DNA from: Ampelomyces quisqualis
Lineage: Eukaryota > Ascomycota > Dothideomycetes > Pleosporales > Phaeosphaeriaceae
DNA length: 64,000 bases
Reading direction: 5' to 3'
Assembly: GCA_018398575.1 (NCBI GenBank)
Contig: JAGTXZ010000018.1
Coordinates: 2,542,001-2,606,000, forward strand
Numbering within the stretch: position 1 is the stretch's first letter; every line of letters starts with the position of its first letter. This document shows, piece after piece, positions 1 through 11,700 of this stretch. The translations under genes were made by a program, and so were the position numbers. A model generated the notes under the pieces. It was not told the DNA's origin. It saw nothing but the letters and a program-made list of their open reading frames with translations, and ran no database searches.

Positions 1-595
1 TTCTTCCGTTTACCGGACCCACAAGCATTCATTTTTTCTTTTGTGGATCTTTCCGAAACTTTTGATGTTTCTGCATCCTCTTCGTTCAGCTTCGCGCGTA
101 GGTCCTCCACCAGTGCGTCCAAAACAGTCTGCCGACTCTGGCTACCCGTCTTGCTAGATTTGAGAAGTTCTTCATTTGTTTTCAGATCGTATATTCCAGC
201 TTTGTAGTACCAGGTTTTGTCCTTGACCCTGGCCTCACGTGAAATTTTTGCCTGGATCTCGAAGCCCTCATCGGCGGGCCATATTGCTTGCGCCCACTCT
301 GACAGAGCTTAGTTTCAGCCTGTTGCCTTTTGTGTCATAACCTACTCGTGACTGATTTCTTGTCTTTGCGATACTTCTCCCAGGTCCCTTCGTGATCTGT
401 TTGGTCAGAGAATTGAATATCTGCTGCGCGCTTTGCTTCATGTTTGCCTTCAGGAGCAAGCTTGCGAGGTTTTTCCGAAACGTCATCGACGCCTAGTCCC
501 CGCCGGGGTTCATGAGAAGCTTCGGAGGAGGAGTCGAAATCACTTTCGGTGTCGCTTACAGGGTCGACGAGCTTCTGGGCATCGCTGGAGGACAT
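1..595 (-). CDS. Hypothetical protein, 5' part of gene (runs off window start)
   Basis: Two exons are visible on the minus strand: 595-346 and 298 to beyond base 1, with a 47-bp intron (299-345) that has a GTAGGT donor and a CAG acceptor. The join keeps the frame and changes an acidic, Ser-rich N-terminus (residues 1-80, MSSSDAQKLVDP...) into a more ordered stretch with several Trp/Tyr (WAQAIWPADEGFEIQAKI, then a KDKTWYYKAG segment) and a Lys/Glu-rich tail. No family is recognised. The 3' end lies outside the window, so length and stop are unknown. Coding status rests on the clean intron and the sustained amino-acid quality of both exons. Confidence 0.6.
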
Positions 596-1618
596 GGTGT
601 GGATTCTGTAACTAGGCTTTGTGTATAGTGATAGCGATATTCTGAGAGCTTTGCTATGTTTAGGAATCGGGCTTCTTCACTCTTTTTAAACGTTAATGAC
701 TGTTTAAAATATCGGTTGATCTTGTTAGATTCATCACGGTAGATACTCATAGCGTGTGAAGACTCACAATAACTGTTTGAGCCATCATTGACGCAGCGCA
801 ACAAGTACCCGTCTTGTCAATGCGTATTTGGACTGCATTAATTCTGAATTGAAGTTTCGTAAAGCACAACCGCGTGGCATCTCGGGCACGAAGTTAGGCT
901 AACTCCAAAATTGGCTTTGGCAGGACATGTCCACTAGTTTCTGCGTCCCTCGAGTATATCGTGCTGATTTTAGTCAACAGGCTGGTCTTCTTGTATATGC
1001 ACAGGTTGTAGAGCGCATTTTGCTTATGAGTTTATAGTTCTCCGTAATCGCATGAACAGCATTTAGACTATATGTAGCTATAACCGTGGTTGCTCGGAGT
1101 TCTGTGTGGGTGTCATGGGACATATGGAGAGGGTTGATAACAGGACAAGTTGAGTCATTAACAATGACATGATAATCATGATATTAGATATTAGGGGCAT
1201 ACGTTCACAAATTGCAGTTTAGGTAACAATGAGAAGACAGCTAGCAGCGTAGACCATTTTCACCACGGATATCTGAAGTACTAACGAGATTTTAGTTTCG
1301 AGTTCTTTGGTGTGAATTTATCCTGAACCTGCTCCACGAGGTTGTGAACGATGTCATATCTTTGCTCACTGGGATTACCCAAGAAAGAACCCTCGTGCAT
1401 GGGCCTTGGTGTTCTTTTCGTATAACAGATCGCTTGAGAATAATCTTGTTGCCTTCTTCTATTATGTTTGACTAATGCTTTGAGAACGGGCTCTCCTTGT
1501 TTACATAGGCTAATAACAACGTTCATTCATTGATGCCAGCTGCCAAAGATACGCTAGATAGGATGTTAAAGTAAGTTTTCTATTACATATATGTCACCTG
1601 CTCGAAAAATCCAAGCTC
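596..1618. other. Spacer without a supported gene
   Basis: Moderately AT-rich sequence upstream of the first gene. A minus-strand open frame of 81 codons at 1281-1526 has plausible composition (basic, ending near NSKLKSR), but it has no partner exon or recognisable domain. No RNA gene or repeat was seen. Confidence 0.5.
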
Positions 1619-1928
1619 CTAATCAAGGAGACGCTCTAATTCGCTAGAAGTGGCTGTTTCCGAGTCTGCAATTCCACTGACGCAGTACGGCCATTCGCCG
1701 TCCTTTTTAAGGAATGGATCTGTGTCGCAATCGAGTCCCGCGCACCAATATTCGAATCCGTATAGTGGCCTCAGACCGTATCACTAACGCAGTCTTGTCT
1801 TGCTCTCGAGGGTTTCCAATTTCATCAGACGTCTCTTTCCACTCTCTAGAGCCCTGGGATGTGCTAAATGTCTTATCTTCTCTGCTTCCACCGAATCGAC
1901 CAAGGTTTTGGTGTTGCTCTATACATCT
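1619..1928 (-). pseudogene. Possible decayed gene fragment
   Basis: On the minus strand a TAG acceptor at about 1929 opens a charged frame (REWKETSDEIGNP, then TALVIRSEATIR) that stops near 1698. From about 1790 down to the TAG at 1619 another frame has good coding character and several cysteines (EYWCAGLDCDTDPF, GEWPYCVSGIADSE, ELERLLD). The two frames are offset by one base, and I could not place an intron that joins them in phase. The simplest reading is a frameshifted gene remnant. A real gene with an intron I failed to see is the alternative. The upstream part dissolves into AT-rich sequence. Function unknown. Confidence 0.35.
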
Positions 1929-2316
1929 CTAATATTAGACATAATTATTGTTGCGCTTCAATCTTTCTTTGCAGTTCTTGTTAAAATTGGGAGTAGCGAA
2001 TTTGAAAGACCGTATCCTGTTTTGAGCTTAGGTAGATTATAAGATGCTAAGAATCAACGAGGGCACACATGTGACGCTACTTCCGCAATAGTCCCTTTAA
2101 CTCTCCGAGTTAGAAAAACAGATATTAACGCTAATCACGATTCTGAGAAACGTCTTGGAGCAAAGCTGGATCCGTCTTATGCTGTTATATCAGCCTAATA
2201 GATGTACAATACAATTATTAGATTTAGTCTATTCCGACTATTCTCTACTGACTAAATTCACCAGCCTGTGACTTTCTCACTTGCGGCACCCCGAGGCTAC
2301 ATACCCAGATAATCGC

Positions 2317-3042
2317 TCATGATGTACTCAACTCTGGTGTAGCCTTTGTGAGCCCCTCGTGCTTTTGCTTCAGCTGCTCAATTAGGTGGTCCATGGCGGT
2401 ACCGCGACTCTTCTGAGGTGTAGAGTCGAATTTCATGAGGTAGCCGCCTTGGCTGTCACAGATGTGGGCCACCACCAAGTCCGCGTCAGTCTCATGTGCT
2501 TCGACGATGATTTGAGGTTGCCAGATTTTTGATACAAGCTCTAAAAATGTTTATTTTAGCGAAGAACATTGCAGCTACAACGCATGCCTACCGTACCCTT
2601 GATCTGCTGTGTCCTTTCGTGATAATGTCTGAAGGTCCCAAGCTTCCATGTGCGGTCTTCGCACCTGATCAGGTATCTGCTACGGGCATGTTAGTTTAGT
2701 AAATGTGCCAGAAACGAAGGAACTTCGAGTTTGGGGCTGTACACACTTTTCCTTGGAGATTGCATTGAGTATGGACTCAAGCCTTTCTTGGAGGTATTGA
2801 ATCGCAGCAAGTTCATTAATAGATCCCTTCCCCTCGTCCGAGAAGACGATTTTGTCTCTAGCGTTCCTGTCTATGACATCCGCAAAGTACAGGTTATCTT
2901 CTTCTCGCATGACGATCTCGGGTTCATGTTGTGCAAGATTCCATATGTCCAGCATTGAAGAAGTAATGGCTTTCTCCACCCATTCATCGAGAAGAGGTAG
3001 TGTGGGATGGCGCTGTTCAAAATTTCTCAGTAGAGCGTCCAT
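2317..3042 (-). CDS. Hypothetical protein, three exons, 203 aa
   Basis: Exons 3042-2743, 2679-2592 and 2540-2317 are separated by introns of 63 bp (donor GTACAG, acceptor TAG, branch CTAAC) and 51 bp (donor GTAGGC, acceptor TAG). The spliced frame is continuous to TGA at 2317. The protein starts MDALLRNFEQRHPTLPLLDEW and is soluble and acidic to neutral, with no signal peptide or membrane segment. It contains a helical N-terminal half and a segment reading IIVEAHETDADLVVAHICDS near residues 135-155. I do not recognise the family. The two clean phase-matched introns argue for a real gene; expression and function cannot be judged. Confidence 0.6.
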
Positions 3043-4441
3043 CTGGTGACTGTGCGGTCGAATCTATAGTTTGGGGTTCAATTTCAAAGGCTCAGGGTGA
3101 AATATAAAATGAAATGACAGCAGTGATTTTAAGAAGGACTTTCAAAGTATTCTACTCCTTTATACACAACGAGTGAGTTAGTGAATCATGGAGGCTGGCG
3201 TGTCAATGAGGACTCATGTCAAGTGTAACCAACAGTCACGGCAAGTTACAGCACACGGTCCAAGACTGCAATATTGTGGGAGATATCGGCCTGCATCGTG
3301 TTCTGAGGTCGTTATGAGCCACTGGGAAAGCGCTTGGCATCGTAGTCCGGCCGAAGATTACTAGTCCTTCTATGAAGGCCAATAGCACTACCTAAGCTCG
3401 CTCCTGGCATCCCGTAAAGGGCTTCGCGTATCTCGGATGAGAATGGCAAAAGATGTTCGGCTGGGTGACCAAGATACCTAACCCCCAAGATCACGACTTA
3501 GACTACCTACCTAGCTCTTTCTTCGCTTAGCTATTGTTTTCTTGCAAACGCGTGTAAGGTATTACGCCGAACAACGTATGTAGGTACATCTGTATTTTAG
3601 CTTTCAAATAGACATTCATAGCAGGTATTCCAGCGAAGGACTTGACATAGTGGTAAAGGAAGCCTGATTAGGCAGTACGCTAACTATGGATAGCTTAGCT
3701 ACCTAGGTGGATATCTTTTGCCACGAAAATGCAGCACGACGGCTACATCGAAATGCACGCTTCTTAGAAGAAGTAAGCCCTTTCTGATCCGTTACATGCA
3801 CTCCGGAGACCTGAACCTTCTAATTTTTCTACAAGGGGGAGATTTAAATACGACCTTGGGACATCGGTGAGCGAGTCGATCAGTGCTGGATAGGCTTATG
3901 TCAATCAGCACGCTGACATGGAGTGGCGCACCAAACACATTCAGCCGTACCAGTACTTTCGTTCTCTTTGACCAATATCACAGGGCTGAAAGAACCATTA
4001 CTTTTTGTGGCCAGTATTGATGAACCCATGTATCTTAGGTGCATATTCGTGCCTCGGCCATGAGCTTAGTTTCCACGCTTGTTCCCTCCATTTCCAAAGC
4101 GTACCGCAATAGTGACGTTTTGGACGACTCATGTAACATAACATCGCGCACGCCGCATGGACGTTTGTGACGCAAACAAGCATGCTAGGCTCATAAAATC
4201 CGACTGTTGTTGGCGTAGTCGCGTCGCGCACGACCTCAGACGCCATCGTCTTTGCCCAAGATAGACACGCTGATCGGCAGTGAATACGGGCTTACCCGCA
4301 GCGCCCCTCTGACAGAAAGTGTACATCCATACTTGGCTGGTGAGACATAATCTTACATGCGCCATAAAGGCAGGTCTCCGCCGCATTCTAGTCTTCTCGC
4401 ACAATTGATATCGGTCAAAAAGTGTTTCACAAGACATCAAC
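3043..4441. other. Long spacer upstream of the GMC gene
   Basis: No confident gene. A minus-strand open frame at 3312-3494 reads like a coding remnant (SSEIREALYGMPGASLGSAI, then RTSNLRPDYDAKRFP) but has no start context or partner exon, so it may be a gene relic. The stretch 3490-3720 is rich in CTACCTA/TAGGTA words without forming an array. The last few hundred bases presumably hold the promoter of the plus-strand gene starting at 4442; no specific site was identified. Confidence 0.45.
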
Positions 4442-6162
4442 ATGCTCTCACAAATATTTACTCCCCTTCTGTACGTCGCCTTGGTCGGTGCGACAGTGTC
4501 AGCCGAGTATACTGATGATACCTGGGATGTCATCATCGTTGGTATGTGAGCGCCTCAACCTGTCTATAAGATTGGTTGTTAACCACGAAAAAAGGCTCTG
4601 GTCCAGCAGGCATCGTCGTCGCGGACCGTATGAGCGAAGCAGGAAAGAAAACGCTGCTCCTCGAACAAGGCGGACCGTCATATCACATCACTGGCGGTAT
4701 TGCAGGACCAAGCTGGCTCAATGGCTCAGATCTCAGTCGTGTCGACGTACCTGGCCTCTACAAGTCCATCTTCTCGATACCAGACGGCAATCTCATATGC
4801 ACGTCTGATGTTGTAAACGCCTTCCAAGGGTGCACTGTCGGAGGCAATACTGCGATCAACGCAGGATTATTCTTCCAGCCGCCAGCGAGTGACTGGAATC
4901 GTTATTTTCCAAAGGGATGGAAAAATGACGACATGCAGAGCGCGATCAACAAGGTTCGATCAAAGCAGCCATCCACAGACAGCCCATCAAAAGATGGTAA
5001 AAGGTATCTGCAAAGCGGATACGAGGTAGCAAAGCAGTGGCTTGTTGACGGTGCTGGATATACTGAAGTCGGACTGAACGATGAGCCTGAAAATCATACG
5101 AAAGCGAAGAAGTTTGGGCACCCTGTGTACAACTATGAAGATGGCCAGAGAAGCGGTCCAGTCAAGACGTATCTCCAGTCCGCGCTCAAGCGCGACAACT
5201 TCTCTTTCAAGACTGGTGCCCGCGTTCTGCGTGTTAGCCGAGACGGCGACCTCGCGACTGGTGTAGAGGTCTCGCTCAATGGGTCCGCCACTAATTGCAC
5301 GGTAGAGTACCGTATCAAGGAGGGCGGCAGTGTCATATCGTCCGCCGGTGCAATGCTGAGCCCTCAGCTCTTGATGTGGTCCGGTATCGGCGATGCGGGC
5401 ATTCTCACCAATATCTCGGCCCAAGGTCTTGTCAAGACTCCGCCTCCAGATTGGATCAACAACACAGCGGTTGGTGACAAAGTCTTCGACAATCCAAACA
5501 CTTTCATCGAACTCTACTCCGAATCCATTTCTTCATACAACTACAACTACTCCGATCCAATCCCTGCGGATCGCGACCTATACTTGAACTCTCGATCTGG
5601 CCCATACTCATTTGGATCTCAGACGAGCGCTTTCTGGGACTTCATCGAGCAAGGAAAGGAGCTCGTTGGTTGCCAAGGTACTATTGATAGCTCCGGCGCG
5701 ATCGACTACACCCAGAATGGAACCATTACCCTGAACGTTTACGGCACTTCGGGGCTTCGTTCAGTTGGCCGAGTCAGCCTCGATGCTAAGGGTATCGCGC
5801 TTCCCTCCGCAAACTTCTACACCGACAAGCGCGATGCTGAGGCCGTTGCGACCTTTGTGTACAACATCTTTGCGGCGCTTCCGGCATCATTGACGCCGCT
5901 CAACATTGCGAAGAACTCGACATTGGAAGAAATTACGGCGTGGATAAGCACTGCGAGTCCGTATACTCTGGGCAACGTGCAGCACTGGAGTAGCAGCTGC
6001 AGAATGGAGTCTTGCGTTGATGTAGATGCAAAGGTGATTGGCATGCAAAATTTGTTCGTGGTGGATGCGTCCATCAGCGCGCCACTGACCACAAACCCTG
6101 CAATGGGCACGATGATCATTGCGGAGAGGGCTGTTGAGAGGATCTTGGCACTGTCTTCATGA
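4442..6162 (+). CDS. Secreted GMC oxidoreductase, cellobiose-dehydrogenase flavodomain type
   Basis: Exons 4442-4541 and 4595-6162 (53-bp intron, donor GTATGT, AAG acceptor) encode 555 aa. Residues 1-20 form a signal peptide (MLSQIFTPLLYVALVGATVSA). The FAD dinucleotide motif VIIVGSGPAG spans the intron at about residues 30-39. The flavin region continues through LLLEQGGPS and the GCTVGGNTAINAG segment. The C-terminus carries the GMC active-site pair: His in NVQHWSSSCRM (about 496) and Asn in TTNPAMGT (about 533). The overall pattern resembles the dehydrogenase domain of cellobiose dehydrogenase (AA3_1), without the haem domain or cellulose-binding module. It probably acts outside the cell on a sugar or alcohol; the substrate is inference. 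Several N-glycosylation sequons are present. Confidence 0.88.
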
Positions 6163-6788
6163 TGGTGAAGATTTTCCGGACTGGTTGATGTTGTCCATCC
6201 ATCGTTGCATATACTACCACCTTTAGCACATATTTAATGTCTATAATTTTCATGAACATTTCACTACTTACGAGTCGCACTAAGGAAGCGCGAGTAGTTG
6301 TTCCAACTTCTCCAGGAATTCCTGACCAATTCTGCATCTGCCTGAGAACCATGCCAGGTGGCGGGTGACGTTGAACTGGCGATGGAGCGGAGCTAGCGGA
6401 CGAATTACGAGCGGAGCGACGGCGGGACGAGTGGAGCGGAATCGTCTGCAGTGAAGCTTGGCGATGAGAAGCGGCGGCTTGTCACTGGCCGCAGAAGCCA
6501 GCCACGTGGAACCCTGGCTGACGTCATGTCACAACTCTTGCCGTCTTCTCACCCTCCCTGTTCCGTCGCTCGTCCGCTTCTGCTCCAGACGGACACAAGC
6601 AAGATGAGCTGACCGGAGTGAGGGGACGGGCAAGTGGCTGTCGCTGAATTCGGAGGCGCGCGGAAAGACACGGCCACAGTGCGGGATGGGCCAGGCTACG
6701 CCATGTACCGAGTGACATGTGCTTGTCTTGCACCTCTGTAGACACGTAGAAACGCACGCAATACGACGTTAGCCACCACCAATTGACC
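6163..6788. promoter_or_regulatory. Upstream region of the LCAT-like gene
   Basis: A GC-rich, pyrimidine-rich spacer between two plus-strand genes. It should contain the 3' end of the GMC transcript and the promoter and 5' UTR of the next gene. No TATA box or specific operator could be assigned. Confidence 0.3.
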
Positions 6789-9476
6789 ATGGCAGCAACA
6801 GACTCGGGGGTCTCGACTTCCTTACCCCGCCGTCAGAATGCGCTGACCGACGATGACCTCACGCCGTCCGAGGACGAGTCACCGGACGACACGCTGAAGC
6901 TAGAAACTGTCCAGTCCGCGATTGGAATCAGTATCGGAGAGCAACAGACGCGGTTGAACTCTTCCAAGACGCCGGCTGCAGAAAAGGCAGCCGCGTTGGC
7001 CGGGACTGAGGGCGGGCTATTTGAGGGCTTTGAGGACCGCATCGAGACAACACAGGCAGGCGACGACAGCGACGAGGATGCAAGTGGAAGTCGACAAACA
7101 GTTCCCCAAAGGCAGGCGTCACAGAGCCAGCAGCTAGATTCGAGTCCTCTTACACGTCTACCTTCCCCATGGAGGGCAGGGCCGAAAACATTTCAAGAGC
7201 GAGTGGGCGACCACCGCTCGCTCTTAAGGCAAACGCTACCCGGCGGCTCACGACCGCGCGCAGCGTCTGGCAGCTCAATGGGGGAGACGGTACGCAAGTA
7301 CATGCCTTTCAACCTGTCCTCCATACCTAGAACCTACAAGGACCTGCACTTTTCCATGCCTAGCTTCTCAGCCTTGTCTCTCGATGGCCAGACCGCGCCA
7401 AACACGAGCGAACGCCCAAGACGGGGGACTTTTGTGCACGGCACAACATTAGAAGGCATCCCGCAACGCGACGGCAGCGATCATTCCACGCTCCACGAGA
7501 AGAGCAACCCCCCGTCCACCATCCTATCCCAGTCCTCGCTCCGCCCCTCTAGCGAACGACCGACGCCTAGATTACGTCGGTCCAACTCGGAGGGCTCCCT
7601 GCTCGTCTACCGAACCAAGTCCTTTGCTTCTTCATTGGGGGACGACAGCCGCTTCGAGAGCGTGCAGGAGCAAGTGAATAACAGACTCAAGGCGATACGA
7701 GACAGCTGGCAAGATGCCAACTTCAAGTTCCCTAGTCCCACCTTGCCTAATTTTAGCTTCAACTATAGGGACGATATGTTCAAGAGCCGCAGTGGCAGTG
7801 GGTCTGCGGAACCACGAGACCCCGGCAACAATGCAACACACAAAGTCAACCTTCGCCCGCGCTACCCTTCGTCATCTTCCCAAGGCGCGCCAACGCGATC
7901 AAAGTCGACGCGGCCGAGCGGCGCTACCATGACCGAGGGCGAAACGCATCCATTCTTTACACAAGCACTGCAGGAACTAGAAGGTGACTTGGTCGTCCTC
8001 GGCGGCTATCGCGGCTCCATTCTGCGCTCTGCGGAACCTCCCAACAGACAACTATGGGTTCCTATCAAGGTTGGGCTGAACCTGCGCAAGGTCGATTTGG
8101 AAGTACCCTTCGATGCTGATGCGGATGAACGCATGGAGAAGACCATTGTTCCCAGTGGCATGCTGCAACACATCGGACCTGTCGACATATCAAAACGACT
8201 CTTTAAGCGCCTGCGAGCATGCGACAATGCCAAAAAAGGAAAACTGCAGGTGCATGATTATGGTTACGATTGGCGCCTGTCCCCGGCTTATCTCAGTCGC
8301 CGTCTCATCGCATTCCTGGAGAGTCTCCCGTGTAATCAAGCAAGTGTTCCTCGCGAGAAGCGTGGCGCCATTGTGGTGGCACACTCCCTTGGCGGCTTGA
8401 TCACGCGTCATGCCATCAACCAACGGCCAGATCTTGTCGCAGGTGTCGTGTACGCTGGTGTGCCTCAGCGATGTATCAATATCCTAGGACCTTTTCGAAA
8501 TGGCGATGACGTTCTTTTCTCGTCTCGTGTATTGACTGCGCAGGTCAATTTTAGCATACGGACGTCATTCGCCCTCTTACCTCTTGATGGCAAGTGCTTC
8601 ATCAACAAGCATACAAAGGAAGAATATCCTGTCGACTTCTTCAACCCGAGAATATGGACGGACTGCCGTTTGTCACCTTGCCTAGCCCCACCGTTGCCAC
8701 GCCCGGAAGCTCAAAAAGACGGTAATTTGAGTGTGAGCAGCTTGCTTAACGCAATGTCCCAAGCACTACCATCCTTCCCTACCCGCAAATTCAGTATGTC
8801 GAGAGGCTCCCAATCAGCTTCCATAGGCGCCAGTTTGACTAGTGATGCGGTCAAGAGCGCAGCGGACGCCGCTCACAATGCTGCCGACAAGGCCTCCGAA
8901 GGTAGCGCAGGGAGTGCCGCCATGGGCCCACAAATGGCTCAAGGGCAGTCTGCCCCAGCACAAACATCCACTGAGCCAAATCCCGCCACGGCAGTGACAA
9001 TCCCTTATGACAAGGCGGTCGAGTACCTGACGCGCACGCTCGCGGAAGTAAAGAAATTCAAGCAAGAACTCGATCACTTACCCGCGCACACGGCCTCGAA
9101 CGTGTATCCGCCGATCGCACTAATTTACGGCAAGGCTACACCAACAGTCTGCGGGGCCAAGGTTGAGTCTCGTGAAGCCATTGCTCGAGCAGATTGCTAC
9201 GACGAGCTTGCGTTCGCCAGTGGCGATGGTGTAGTTCTCGCTCGGGCTGCTATGGTACCAGAAGGGTACTCAGTTGTGCGAGGTGGAGTTGTATCAAGTG
9301 ATCGTGGGCATATCACTCTGCTTGGGGACCTAGAAGCTGTTGGACGATGCCTGCACGCCGTCATTCATGCGCGACAGAACGGTGTCGGTAAGGGAGACAT
9401 GGGTGCAAGAGCAGACGCTCGGGGGAATGCTGATGGATTGAGTACGAAGAGCAAGCCTTTTTCTCCTGAAGCTTAA
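6789..9476 (+). CDS. Lecithin:cholesterol acyltransferase-like alpha/beta hydrolase, 895 aa
   Basis: A single uninterrupted exon starts at an ATG with a strong context (GACCATGG). Residues 1 to about 380 are low-complexity, Ser/Pro/Arg-rich and probably disordered. From about 385 a folded domain starts (LVVLGGYRGSILRSAEPPN) and carries LCAT-family landmarks: HDYGYDWRLSPAYLSRRL before the nucleophile elbow, then VVAHSLGGLITRHAI with Ser near residue 533 as AHSLG. An insert rich in Ala/Ser/Gln follows. The domain resumes with IALIYGKATPTVCG, a candidate Asp in SGDGVV, and a candidate His in SSDRGHITLLG near residue 839, completing a Ser-Asp-His triad. No signal peptide or membrane segment is visible, so a cytosolic or membrane-associated lipase/acyltransferase is inferred. 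The stop lies only 95 bp before the transposon island. Confidence 0.8.
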   Translation: MAATDSGVSTSLPRRQNALTDDDLTPSEDESPDDTLKLETVQSAIGISIGEQQTRLNSSKTPAAEKAAALAGTEGGLFEGFEDRIETTQAGDDSDEDASGSRQTVPQRQASQSQQLDSSPLTRLPSPWRAGPKTFQERVGDHRSLLRQTLPGGSRPRAASGSSMGETVRKYMPFNLSSIPRTYKDLHFSMPSFSALSLDGQTAPNTSERPRRGTFVHGTTLEGIPQRDGSDHSTLHEKSNPPSTILSQSSLRPSSERPTPRLRRSNSEGSLLVYRTKSFASSLGDDSRFESVQEQVNNRLKAIRDSWQDANFKFPSPTLPNFSFNYRDDMFKSRSGSGSAEPRDPGNNATHKVNLRPRYPSSSSQGAPTRSKSTRPSGATMTEGETHPFFTQALQELEGDLVVLGGYRGSILRSAEPPNRQLWVPIKVGLNLRKVDLEVPFDADADERMEKTIVPSGMLQHIGPVDISKRLFKRLRACDNAKKGKLQVHDYGYDWRLSPAYLSRRLIAFLESLPCNQASVPREKRGAIVVAHSLGGLITRHAINQRPDLVAGVVYAGVPQRCINILGPFRNGDDVLFSSRVLTAQVNFSIRTSFALLPLDGKCFINKHTKEEYPVDFFNPRIWTDCRLSPCLAPPLPRPEAQKDGNLSVSSLLNAMSQALPSFPTRKFSMSRGSQSASIGASLTSDAVKSAADAAHNAADKASEGSAGSAAMGPQMAQGQSAPAQTSTEPNPATAVTIPYDKAVEYLTRTLAEVKKFKQELDHLPAHTASNVYPPIALIYGKATPTVCGAKVESREAIARADCYDELAFASGDGVVLARAAMVPEGYSVVRGGVVSSDRGHITLLGDLEAVGRCLHAVIHARQNGVGKGDMGARADARGNADGLSTKSKPFSPEA

Positions 9477-9571
9477 ACTTGGAGAGTATACATTATAATT
9501 TGCAGCCGAGCTGCCTGAGCATAGTTGCGCATCAAGTCATACAAGTTTGGAGATTGGTCGCGGTGTGCCAA

Positions 9572-9605
9572 CACTGGGGTACAAATGCGGTGTTAAATAC
9601 CCAGC
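9572..9605 (+). repeat. Left terminal inverted repeat of the outer element
   Basis: A 34-bp terminus beginning CACTG. It matches the reverse complement of 31179-31212 with three mismatches. It is followed by direct repeats with a 19-bp period: the word GCGGTGTTAAATACCCA at 9587 and 9606, and a diverged third unit at 9625. These subterminal repeats keep a higher GC content than the interior. Confidence 0.85.
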
Positions 9606-9644
9606 GCGGTGTTAAATACCCAGCGCGGTGTTAATATACACCGC

Positions 9645-11700
9645 AGCAGTATCGTGTAAATTCACTCCTTTACACCGCACGTAGGGGATATTCACACAGC
9701 TCTAGTGTATATTACACTATAGCAGAGTTTTTTTACCTGCTACTTTTATTAGTATATAATCTTTTTGTATTAATTTAATTACTTAGGTCTAACAGTTTCC
9801 TTAAAATACTTTGTATAGGTCTGTTACTTGTAATAATAACAGAGTTACTATTAAGCCTAAGTAGTATATAAAACTTTAGTGTTTACTACTAAGACTTTTT
9901 TTTTGCTTGCTTTTAACTCCTCTTTAATTTCTATTAATCTTCTACCTTTTCTTTCTCTCTCTCTTTTTAAAACCTATAAAACTTAAGATTTAAGCCTGCG
10001 CGCGTTTTATCCTATCTTTGCGCAGGTGTATCTACTTATTAACAGCCTAAGTCTAACTTTCGCGCAGTAGCCCTACACTACTTATAATTTTTGCAAAGTA
10101 ACTGTCTATACTACTGCTACAATTCTATTTAATTTTTAAGTCTTAAATCCTTCTATGTCTTCTGTAAAACAGGTACAAAGATATTGTTTTTTATCTATAC
10201 CTTTTGTTTACTAGACTACACAGACTAGTATTCTTATATAGTTTGCGTTAAATTATTAATTTACTATTCTTCTTTAGTTTCTTTAAGTGCAAGCCTTTTT
10301 TTTCTATTCTTACAGTCTATATATTTAGTTTTTTTCTACTACGCACCTATAATAGCTCTATATTATGCAAATAGTTTTACACCTTTTATGTTTACTTAAG
10401 TTATAAGTTAACTATCTTCTATAGTCTTTTATATAACTTATTAGTAGTATTTAGCTTTGTTAAAGTTCTATACTAACTATCTAGGCGCGTTTTACTAGCC
10501 TTGTATTTCCTGCACTATAGTTTATGTTTTCTATCTAACTTGTAATATATATTTAACACTAACTAGGTTACTTAGATAGGCTGCTATAAACGCATACAGC
10601 TAGCTTCTTAAACTACAATTAATCTATAGGTAACACAGCGCACTTATATAGTTTTCTCTATCTATTAGACTTCTACAGCTATTATAGCTCCTCTCTTCTC
10701 TAATTTCTTACTCTAGCTATTTGTATAGTCTTTACAGCTAAGTCTTATAATTTCTTTATCTTCTTTTTATCTACTTATAGTCTGTCTATTCTTTTTACTA
10801 TCTTCTCTAACCTTGTCCTAAAACGCTTAACTGCTTCTATAGGCTAGTTCTACTCCTCTAGTAGTTATACAGGCTCTACCTACTAATATACAGCCTGCCT
10901 TCTTAGCTGTACAGCCTATAACTCTACTTATATAACTACTTGCGCCTCTACTCTTAAATATAGATTACTATAATCTTAGTGCTCTATAGTCTTAGTGTCT
11001 GTATTATAGAGCTATTTACTAGATTACAAAGCGCTAATCTACTTTATTTATATTAAGTCTATAATATACTCTTTGCTATAATAATAGAATAGTTATGCTT
11101 TTTGCGTTCTTATTACTTCTACGCTATCTATATAAACTTCTTTATAATACTATACTAGATGCAAAAGCCTTTTGTAAAGATCTGTAAGCTTATAATTCTA
11201 CCTTTACGTTTATATTAGTAGACTACACAGCTATAAATAGGAGAGCGCGTAGGCTAAGTATATAGATATTTTAGATTTATAGTGCCCTTTACTATTGCAG
11301 TAGCCTATTATAAGAGTTAGAAGATACTCTACTACAGTACGCACAGCTATATTTCTATAATCCTTAGTTTACTACTTTTGTATACTAGTAACAGAATCTG
11401 TACCTCTACTTTAATATTCTTTATAGCCTAATAGATATACTATATAACGTGCGCAACTTATATATTAAGCTCTACTACACTACATAAAAGTGTTTAGTAG
11501 CTATAAGCACTAATACGCGCGTTATCCTAACCTCTTGCCTAACTATTACTATAGAAACTAGTCTAAATTAGCGTTAAGAAAACGCGCCTACTAGTAATAA
11601 GCTTAGTTTAGTTATCCTAGATATAGCTGCTGTAGAAACAACCTACCTAATTATCTTTACAGCCTGTAACTTAAGTACGCTTTACTATATTAATACTCTA
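9645..11700. other. AT-rich interior of the outer element, no frame resolved
   Basis: Very TA-rich sequence between the left terminus and the first recognisable Rep-associated segment. Stops are dense in all frames I read. It may hold the promoter and N-terminal part of the RepHel gene or another decayed gene, but nothing specific could be supported. Confidence 0.4.

Noticed and set aside
4987..5424. Antisense open frame in the GMC gene
   Set aside because: Shadow of the GMC coding strand with no features of its own.
9587..9644. CRISPR-like short repeats
   Set aside because: The 19-bp-period GCGGTGTTAAATACCCA repeats are subterminal transposon repeats with no spacers, in a eukaryotic genome.
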